Program-made: the position numbers and the translations under genes
In this document: in pieces, positions 1-4,942 of the stretch
How the letters are laid out: every line of letters starts with the position of its first letter
Numbering within the stretch: the stretch's first letter is position 1
Origin: an uncultured Ruminococcus sp.
GTDB lineage: Bacteria > Bacillota > Clostridia > Oscillospirales > Ruminococcaceae
Assembly (NCBI GenBank): GCA_937907215.1
Contig: CALESG010000076.1
Span: forward strand, 1-7,326
Direction of reading: 5' to 3'
DNA: 7,326 nt
Notes under the pieces: generated by a model
Seen by the model: only the letters and a program-made list of their open reading frames with translations
What the model was told of the DNA's origin: nothing
The model's database searches: none

Positions 1-160
1 TCACACCATTTTCGTAAAATCAGTACCTGACATAGATTCACTATTATGATATATAATTGAAGATTTGTATCTATACAATAGATTTACTATATTGCTTTAT
101 AGAGAAATTATTTATACAGAATAATTCGTAAAAATCGTATATGGAAACAGAAAAAGTACT
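1..160. other. AT-rich non-coding stretch upstream of the methyltransferase remnant
   Basis: No convincing gene is visible. A dyad TTGTAT-CT-ATACAA lies at 65-78. TTGTAT (65-70) followed 17 nt later by TATATT (88-93) could be a weak sigma-A-type promoter for rightward transcription, but its -35 matches the consensus at only three of six bases. The reading frame of the methyltransferase is open back to 125, after a TAA at 122-124, and nothing in that extension resembles the missing family N-terminus (the usual K-W-A-G-G-K segment). I see no ribosome site of normal strength before the ATG at 161. Confidence 0.4.
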
Positions 161-664
161 ATGGGAATCATTACATATTGTGAGCCGTTTCTCGGCGGCG
201 GTGCAATGTTGTTCAGCATTCAGCCGGGTGTTGCTTATGTAAACGATATCAATGCTGAGGGCATTCGTGCGGTCAGTCGGTATTTCAATACAGCAAATAT
301 ATATTTTACATCTATGGATTTTGCCGAGGTATTAAAAACTCTTCCAGCAGGTTCCTTTGTGTACCTTGACCCGCCATATGACCCAGTATCCGAAACTGCA
401 AATTTTACGTGTTACACCAGATATGGATTCACCAATGATGACCATATCAGGCTGAAACAATGTTGTGATGAGCTGACTTCAAGAGGAATCAAGTTTATGC
501 TCTCCAATTCCAATACGGACTTTATTCGTCAGCTGTATGCTGGATATTTTATCACGGAGGTTTTGGCAAGACGGGCAATCAACTGCAATGGTAATGGGAG
601 AGGTGAAATTAAGGAGCTTGTTATCAGGAATTATTGTATGAATTATTTCATAAAACAAAATTGA
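161..664 (+). pseudogene. Remnant of a Dam-type (D12 class) DNA adenine N6-methyltransferase, N-truncated and internally deleted
   Basis: Family members transfer a methyl group from S-adenosylmethionine to the N6 of adenine in a short DNA target. Visible motifs are the SAM-binding motif EPFLGGGAM (residues 8-16), NDINAE (28-33), the catalytic motif DPPYDP (70-75) and the conserved C-terminal block RRAINCNGN...GEIKELVIRNY (137-158). Intact D12 enzymes are usually about 260-300 residues; this one has 167. Two parts are missing. One is the N-terminal segment with the K-W-A-G-G-K motif. The other is roughly 80-100 residues that normally separate NDINAE from the (N)LRAVSxYL helix. Here NDINAE runs directly into GIRAVSRYFN at residues 33-34. 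The lost middle part carries target-recognition elements, so activity is unlikely. The ATG at 161 has no clear Shine-Dalgarno site, which also suggests decay. The reading frame itself is intact. Family assignment is secure from the motifs; loss of function is inferred. Confidence 0.8.
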
Positions 665-672
665 TATTAGTA

Positions 673-697
673 ATGCGGAGCCATAACAGCTCCGCAT
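673..697. terminator. Hairpin between convergent genes, possible bidirectional terminator
   Basis: ATGCGGAGC (673-681) pairs perfectly with GCTCCGCAT (689-697) around a 7-nt loop, giving a GC-rich 9-bp stem. It sits 8 nt after the methyltransferase stop and about 30 nt beyond the end of the leftward operon, where convergent transcripts would meet. The flanking T-tracts are modest: CACATTTT on the plus side, and a T-rich stretch only after about 10 nt on the minus side. Terminator strength is therefore uncertain. Confidence 0.6.
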
Positions 698-726
698 CAC
701 ATTTTCAAAACATCTCCATCATCTTT

Positions 727-1143
727 TTATAGTTTTTCATCGAAGTTCGGTTCAATATGCATAGAACCGCCTATGATCAGCTTACTTTTGCCCAGTTCAT
801 CTTTCACAAATTTCAAAATAGAAAAACCGCCTTCTGGATAATATGTTTCTTCTTTCAGCAGAAAACCGGTTTTATCGAAAGTCAGAGTTGTGAAAACGTC
901 TGTTTCGGGAGAGTAGAACTGTGCAATTCTAAGACCTTTTTCGTTTTCAAAATAACAGCTGTACTCTTTTTGATCTTTATATGTTGTCATAGCAAAATCT
1001 TTCCATGTGGTTTCCGTATAGTTTTCTACAGCTGTTCTGACAAAGTTGGGCAACTCATTTTCCTTATACTCGTACTCATTGATATTCTGGGTGATCTTGC
1101 ATGCAGAGGGGTCATATCTGGTTTCTGAATAAAATACATTCAT
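727..1143 (-). CDS. Hypothetical protein, 138 aa, third gene of the ATPase operon
   Basis: I do not recognise this family. The protein is small, acidic and soluble-looking, with no signal peptide or membrane segment. Runs of alternating hydrophobic and polar residues with many Tyr, Phe and Thr (for example CYFENEKGLRIAQFY, then TTLTFDKTGFLLKEETYY) suggest a mostly beta-sheet fold, a little like small single-domain immunity or adaptor proteins; that comparison is impressionistic. The ATG at 1141-1143 is supported by an AAAAGGAGAG ribosome site (minus strand, 1151-1160), with about 9 nt between its GGAG core and the ATG. That site overlaps the stop codon of the upstream 194-aa gene, and the gap is only 15 nt, so the two are almost certainly co-transcribed and probably translationally coupled. 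It is the last gene before the hairpin at 673-697. Function unknown. Confidence 0.8.
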   Translation of the reverse strand: MNVFYSETRYDPSACKITQNINEYEYKENELPNFVRTAVENYTETTWKDFAMTTYKDQKEYSCYFENEKGLRIAQFYSPETDVFTTLTFDKTGFLLKEETYYPEGGFSILKFVKDELGKSKLIIGGSMHIEPNFDEKL

Positions 1144-1158
1144 AGTATTTCTCTCCTT

Positions 1159-1743
1159 TTATTGTGTGCATTTCAGTTTATCCATTGTATTTCTGGCAAC
1201 CGTATCAATATATTCATAAAGCGCTTCTGGGAGGTTGTTTTCATCGTTTTGGTACAATACTTCAAAATGATTGCGCATAAATTGATTGAGAATACTGCGG
1301 CGAATTTCTTTCAATAGGATACCATTATCTGTGCCATTTTTTATCATATCCCAGAATTCTATGGAAAGAACATAGGGTGCAATTTCAGGCGGAAAGTAGT
1401 AAGAAAAAGGCAGACAATCTGCATCCGGCATATATGTCCAAACGCCATTGGTTACTTCTTCAAGATGTTCATAGGCTTCTTTGAGCAAATCCTTAACTGC
1501 AAAAGGAAGATAGTCCTTATGCATAGCTGGATATTCACTGCGTACAAGGTTTGTCACATACTGATATAGGCTTTCTTTTGTTTGAGTATATACTCCATCG
1601 GAGTTGCTTTGAGTAAATTCCCCTGAAAATATTGCAGTCAGCTGAAAGTCGGTAGGATGTTCTCCAATATCCATCTTATGTAAAACATCAGCGCAATACT
1701 TAATCATACCGATTTCTTCTTTTCTGTGAAAACGTTCCAGCAT
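1159..1743 (-). CDS. Hypothetical protein, 194 aa, second gene of the ATPase operon
   Basis: No known domain is recognisable. The sequence looks mainly alpha-helical, with amphipathic stretches such as AVKDLLKEAYEHLEEV and a C-terminal helix ending near DTVARNTMDKL. A Pro- and aromatic-rich middle part (WTYMPDADCLPFSYYFPPEIAPY) breaks the helices. There is no signal peptide or membrane span, so it is probably cytoplasmic. The ATG at 1741-1743 is chosen over the internal Met13 because an excellent AAGGAGG (minus strand, 1751-1757) lies 7 nt before it. This ribosome site overlaps the TAA of the ATPase gene (1756-1758), leaving only 12 nt between the genes. The arrangement implies that ATPase and 194-aa protein are made together and may form a complex. 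An adaptor or regulator of the ATPase is a guess from context only. Confidence 0.8.
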   Translation of the reverse strand: MLERFHRKEEIGMIKYCADVLHKMDIGEHPTDFQLTAIFSGEFTQSNSDGVYTQTKESLYQYVTNLVRSEYPAMHKDYLPFAVKDLLKEAYEHLEEVTNGVWTYMPDADCLPFSYYFPPEIAPYVLSIEFWDMIKNGTDNGILLKEIRRSILNQFMRNHFEVLYQNDENNLPEALYEYIDTVARNTMDKLKCTQ

Positions 1744-1755
1744 AGTTGTTCCTCC

Positions 1756-4698
1756 TTATGAATTCGTGTTTTTTCTGAGCGGTGAGTCAGGGGCAAGAGC
1801 AGTTGTGCCTGAAATAATAGATTCTTCAGGGCAGTTGGTTTCAAAGTTATAGATTGTTCCCTGAATAAAACATTCTCCTGTATGAAGTTCACCCAGCTTG
1901 TAAATCTCACTTTTTTTCAGTCCAAGCATATTGGCAACGGACATTCTGGAAGCCAGATCAGGCTGAAAGTAAACGGAAACGCCCGCTTGTTTCAGCATAC
2001 GATTTTGTTTTATGTCATTCACGTATTGTGTTGCAAAATTCATGTCAATCAGGTATTTTCTGCCTTCTTTTAAAAGTTTACTGATAACACTGTTTTCGGA
2101 AAGATTCTGGTTTTGTATCTCATCAATCAATATGCTGAGCTGATGCGGTTCAGTTTTATGCCTCTGTGCATAGTACAGTGAAGCAAGCAGCATATCTGTC
2201 AACTGATCCCCATTTTCACTTAGGCTCTCTTCCATTGAGATAATAACAATTTCCTTACAGTTGTTCAGAAACGCTGACCAGTCATTTGATGTTTCCATTC
2301 CGCTGTCAATCATTTCTTCAAAGACAGAATAAAGTTTGCCTGCAATGCTTTTTTCAGAGATGTCTTCTGCGTTTTCAAACTGTTCCAGAAGATCGATGTA
2401 AGTGGGTGAATCCGTTTGTAGCATCATTTTCTTGACAATATTCTTTAATGCTAATTCCTGATTCTGACTGGGATCGTGAATCGCTTCACCTAAAATGTTG
2501 CAGAGCATTTTTCTGCGAGCAAACGGCTTGTCCGTGTCATACGTGTGGAACAGATTCACAGGTACACCATCCTCTTCAATACTATGAAATGTGATATGAT
2601 TAGAAATAAAATCTTCCGGCAGGCATTCTATAAGTTTTTCCTTGGTAAAGGACGAGTTGGCATCGAATGCAACAATATGATTTCCCGTCCTATGAAGATG
2701 ATACAAAAGCTGTATCAGAAATACGGTTTTGCCGCTGCCGCTTTTTCCGGTTATGAATCGATGCTGATTACTGGCGGGTGTCAGAACTTGTCCGGCAGTA
2801 TGACCAAGATAGTTTTGAACCAATGGTACAAAATTCTGAAAATGCACATCATCTCTGAAATATTGCTTTGTTTTCTGGCTTTCAATATATTGCAGTACAT
2901 CTGTGTTGACGATTCCTTGAAACTTAAAAGCAATCAGTTTCTTTTGCTGAGGGATTTTGTTTTCATCATAGACAGTTGTCGGTTTACGATGACCATTGGT
3001 AGCAACAAGAAGGTCTTCTTCTTTCAGAGCAGTCAAAATGCTGTTGACTGTTGAGGCGGTAGTGATTTGGGGAAGAAAGACATTTTTCATGGTAGATTCT
3101 TCTGCTAAAAGCAGTTCACCATCATGAATTATCATGTTTTGATTTTCTGTAAAGCACATATCTCTGTTCAGTTCCCGGATATCTATGATTCCTGCCGACA
3201 ATGCATGATTCAGAACACGGGTAAATTCATTTATGATTGCTGCGGAATTTCCGTTTTCTGTACGTAGACTGTTTTGAATCAGAGTAAGCAGAAATTCTTT
3301 CATGTGATCAGGCATTGTTATGTGAAAGATACAGCACCACAAACGTAAAACGGAATAGAGAACTGCAAAAGTATTTTTGCTGTCCTCAGTCGGAAGCAGC
3401 TCATTTACTTCTTTTTTCAGCTCAGCTGTCCATGTCTGCAATTTTTGATCATAATCAGAAAAATGGGAACAGAATGTATCTATAAAGATTCTGGTCATTG
3501 CATTCAGAGATTCACACAATTGACTGCGCTCTGCGGCAGAAATTCCGGCACCAAAGTTTTCATCTATTTCCAAAACCAATGCTCTTCCACCGGGAAGTTG
3601 ATGTTGAATGGTTTTTGATATAATTGCTGTAAGATGTGGTTTATACGCTTCGTTGGAATGCTCAGAGCAGATGACATCCAGTGAACTGCTGCGTTTTACT
3701 TTGCTTTCAGAAGTGGTATCATCAATGAATACAACTGTTTCATCTTTACTTTCATTTAGAAGCCGGGTCAATTCTGTTTTACTGATAGTCAATGAAGTTG
3801 GCGGCTTGTGACAATTGTAAGTCTTGATAATGCTGCATGCAAGAGCTTCGGAATCCGGATGATGTGATGAAATAACGGAAATCACGGATGGCATCAAATG
3901 AATATCATTCAGATAGGAAGAGAGCAGACCAGTAAGTCTGAATGTCATCAGTACGAATCCTGATGGCGATTTTAGGTATGGTATAATTGCTTCTGCAATT
4001 TCTTCAGGCAGTTTATTGGTCATTGGGAGTATTTTGCTTTGGTAAGGAGCAGAGATGTATGGCTTTATGAAATCCGGAAATTGGGAACTACAGCATGTGT
4101 ATGCAACAGATTTGATTTTACCATTTTCCTTGTTCAAAGTAAGACCTGGGAACTCCGGAATGATAATATACCTGATATCTTCACTCTGTATGCATCTCAT
4201 GAGCATATCATAAAGAAATTCATTTGCAAGACTTTTGCTGCATTCTCTTTTGAACGAAGTGAAGTACTGCATCAGGTTCCCCTTGTTGATTTTATCTATA
4301 GGAACGAAAGCGGACGACAGTGAATTGATGCCGGACCAGTATGTTACATGAATATAAAACTTTGGTATTCTATTGGTTGTCACTGCGAAAATGTAGAAGC
4401 GTTTTAACTTGAATATGCCGATTTCTTTGTGATGTCCGTTTGGTTCATTGCTGCGGACGTTTCCATTTGCATCTGTGGAAAAGGTTCTGGGTGAATGTTC
4501 CCTTATTGATTTGATAGAGGCGATTTGTGCAGTAAGCTGGGATATGGTTTGGTCTTTGGCAGTAAGCATAGAGTTTGCTTGAATTGCCATCTGATTGCAT
4601 TGGTTTTCCAGCTCAGAAACCCTTAAGCCATATTGGTTACGCTGTTGGATGATTTGATTGACATCTTCAAATAAACCATGAGAAAATTGTCCTTGCAT
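1756..4698 (-). CDS. FtsK/HerA-superfamily P-loop ATPase, 980 aa, with N-terminal coiled coil and degenerate helicase-like region
   Basis: The C-terminal third is a clear FtsK/HerA (DUF87-like) ATPase, a family whose hexameric rings move along or pump DNA. It has Walker A GKSGSGKT (651-658), the strand FDANSS (678-683), Walker B LSILIDEIQ with D859 and E860, EGRK (878-881), the motif FATQ (888-891), Arg918 as a possible arginine finger, and a closing LGELHTGECFIQG block (935-947). Before it come a Gln-rich coiled coil (about 13-63), a long unassigned region with VVFIDD (322-327) that looks like a relic Walker B, and a winged-helix-like segment (about 549-593). At 980 residues it is much longer than stand-alone HerA (about 500-600). 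The start is supported by an AAAAGGAG ribosome site (minus strand, 4709-4716). It is first in the leftward operon and divergent from the 740-aa gene. It could also be a conjugation-type ATPase, but no transfer genes are nearby. ATPase call firm; biological role unknown. Confidence 0.9.
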   Translation of the reverse strand: MQGQFSHGLFEDVNQIIQQRNQYGLRVSELENQCNQMAIQANSMLTAKDQTISQLTAQIASIKSIREHSPRTFSTDANGNVRSNEPNGHHKEIGIFKLKRFYIFAVTTNRIPKFYIHVTYWSGINSLSSAFVPIDKINKGNLMQYFTSFKRECSKSLANEFLYDMLMRCIQSEDIRYIIIPEFPGLTLNKENGKIKSVAYTCCSSQFPDFIKPYISAPYQSKILPMTNKLPEEIAEAIIPYLKSPSGFVLMTFRLTGLLSSYLNDIHLMPSVISVISSHHPDSEALACSIIKTYNCHKPPTSLTISKTELTRLLNESKDETVVFIDDTTSESKVKRSSSLDVICSEHSNEAYKPHLTAIISKTIQHQLPGGRALVLEIDENFGAGISAAERSQLCESLNAMTRIFIDTFCSHFSDYDQKLQTWTAELKKEVNELLPTEDSKNTFAVLYSVLRLWCCIFHITMPDHMKEFLLTLIQNSLRTENGNSAAIINEFTRVLNHALSAGIIDIRELNRDMCFTENQNMIIHDGELLLAEESTMKNVFLPQITTASTVNSILTALKEEDLLVATNGHRKPTTVYDENKIPQQKKLIAFKFQGIVNTDVLQYIESQKTKQYFRDDVHFQNFVPLVQNYLGHTAGQVLTPASNQHRFITGKSGSGKTVFLIQLLYHLHRTGNHIVAFDANSSFTKEKLIECLPEDFISNHITFHSIEEDGVPVNLFHTYDTDKPFARRKMLCNILGEAIHDPSQNQELALKNIVKKMMLQTDSPTYIDLLEQFENAEDISEKSIAGKLYSVFEEMIDSGMETSNDWSAFLNNCKEIVIISMEESLSENGDQLTDMLLASLYYAQRHKTEPHQLSILIDEIQNQNLSENSVISKLLKEGRKYLIDMNFATQYVNDIKQNRMLKQAGVSVYFQPDLASRMSVANMLGLKKSEIYKLGELHTGECFIQGTIYNFETNCPEESIISGTTALAPDSPLRKNTNS

Positions 4699-4724
4699 TA
4701 TAGTATAACTCCTTTTCTGATTTG

Positions 4725-4750
4725 TATATCACAAGTTTTTCTGTGATATA
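4725..4750. promoter_or_regulatory. Inverted repeat, candidate operator just downstream of the ATPase promoter
   Basis: TATATCACA (4725-4733) and TGTGATATA (4742-4750) are perfect 9-bp inverted arms around an 8-nt spacer. On the minus strand the element begins right after the -10 box and covers the expected transcription start and early leader. A bound repressor there would block initiation. It could also fold as a leader hairpin in the RNA. The right arm, TGTGATATA, recurs exactly at 4901-4909 on the opposite promoter. Confidence 0.6.
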
Positions 4751-4753
4751 TCC

Positions 4754-4782
4754 AGTATAGCACAGCATCTTTGTGATCACAA
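4754..4782 (-). promoter_or_regulatory. Promoter of the leftward ATPase operon
   Basis: On the minus strand TATACT (4754-4759) forms a good -10, preceded by TGC to give an extended -10 (TGCTATACT). Exactly 17 nt further upstream is TTGTGA (4777-4782), which matches the -35 consensus at four of six positions. The -35 lies inside the palindrome at 4770-4783, so its activity probably depends on whatever binds there. The predicted leader is roughly 50 nt. Confidence 0.6.
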
Positions 4783-4783
4783 A
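4770..4783. promoter_or_regulatory. 14-bp perfect palindrome over the -35 box, candidate operator
   Basis: TTTGTGATCACAAA is a perfect palindrome with no spacer. It contains the same TGTGAT half-site as the repeats at 4725-4750 and 4901-4909, and it overlaps the -35 of the ATPase operon promoter. The half-site resembles CRP/FNR-type sites (TGTGA...TCACA), but the CRP spacing is absent, so a different dimeric regulator is more likely. No regulator gene is identifiable in the window. Confidence 0.6.
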
Positions 4784-4791
4784 TAAACAAC

Positions 4792-4875
4792 ATAAAATAG
4801 TGAAAAATATAATAAATATTATAGAAAATGCGTATTTAATAAGATAAAAATATTAAATACAATATAAAATAGTGA
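4792..4875. repeat. Cluster of AT-rich repeats in the divergent control region
   Basis: Three repeats lie between the two promoters. ATAAAATAGTGA occurs twice as a direct repeat (4792-4803 and 4864-4875), with starts 72 bp apart. GTATTTAATA (4832-4841) and TATTAAATAC (4851-4860) are perfect inverted arms with a 9-nt spacer. TATAATA-AA-TATTATA forms a small dyad at 4808-4823. In DNA this AT-rich, short dyads can arise by chance; the 12-bp direct repeat and the 10-bp inverted repeat are the least likely to be accidental. They may be regulator sites or a melting-prone element. Confidence 0.45.
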
Positions 4876-4882
4876 TTTAATG

Positions 4883-4911
4883 TAGACAAGGATATCGTGA
4901 TGTGATATAAT
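4883..4911 (+). promoter_or_regulatory. Strong sigma-A-type promoter of the 740-aa gene
   Basis: TAGACA (4883-4888), a 17-nt spacer and a perfect TATAAT (4906-4911) preceded by TGA form an extended -10 promoter close to consensus. The start of transcription should be near 4918, giving a short leader of about 25 nt before the ATG at 4943. Confidence 0.7.
4892..4909. promoter_or_regulatory. TGTGATATA box and dyad overlapping the -10 of the 740-aa gene, candidate operator
   Basis: TGTGATATA (4901-4909) is identical to the right arm of the operator-like repeat at 4742-4750, and here it covers the -10 box. It belongs to an imperfect dyad, ATATC (4892-4896) with GATAT (4904-4908). Regulator binding would compete with RNA polymerase. 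The shared box suggests that both directions answer to one regulator. Confidence 0.5.
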
Positions 4912-4926
4912 AAAAAGAGAATTATG

Positions 4927-4934
4927 AGGAGGAG
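4927..4934 (+). promoter_or_regulatory. Ribosome binding site of the 740-aa gene
   Basis: AGGAGGAG lies about 8-10 nt before the ATG at 4943 and fixes that codon as the start. An ATG at 4924 overlaps this site and opens only an 11-codon frame. Confidence 0.75.
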
Positions 4935-4942
4935 CTGGTTGC

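Noticed and set aside
12..134. TTCGTAAAA repeated at 12-20 and 125-133 as an attachment-site duplication
   Set aside because: The shared string is only nine bases in AT-rich DNA, and no integrase is present.
757..1128. 123-codon plus-strand open frame opposite the 138-aa gene
   Set aside because: It has no ribosome site, and the antisense gene has a strong one and an operon context. It is a shadow frame.
2545..3054. 169-codon plus-strand open frame inside the ATPase gene
   Set aside because: It lies antisense to conserved ATPase motifs including Walker A, has no ribosome site, and its protein is of odd composition.
1756..4698. Conjugative VirB4 or VirD4 coupling ATPase
   Set aside because: The Walker motifs are compatible, but there is no membrane segment and no relaxase or transfer gene nearby, and the N-terminal half is unlike either family. 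Kept only as an alternative.
4770..4783. CRP/FNR binding site
   Set aside because: The half-site TGTGA is right but the arms meet without the 6-bp (CRP) or 4-bp (FNR) spacer, and CRP in this form is not typical of Clostridia.
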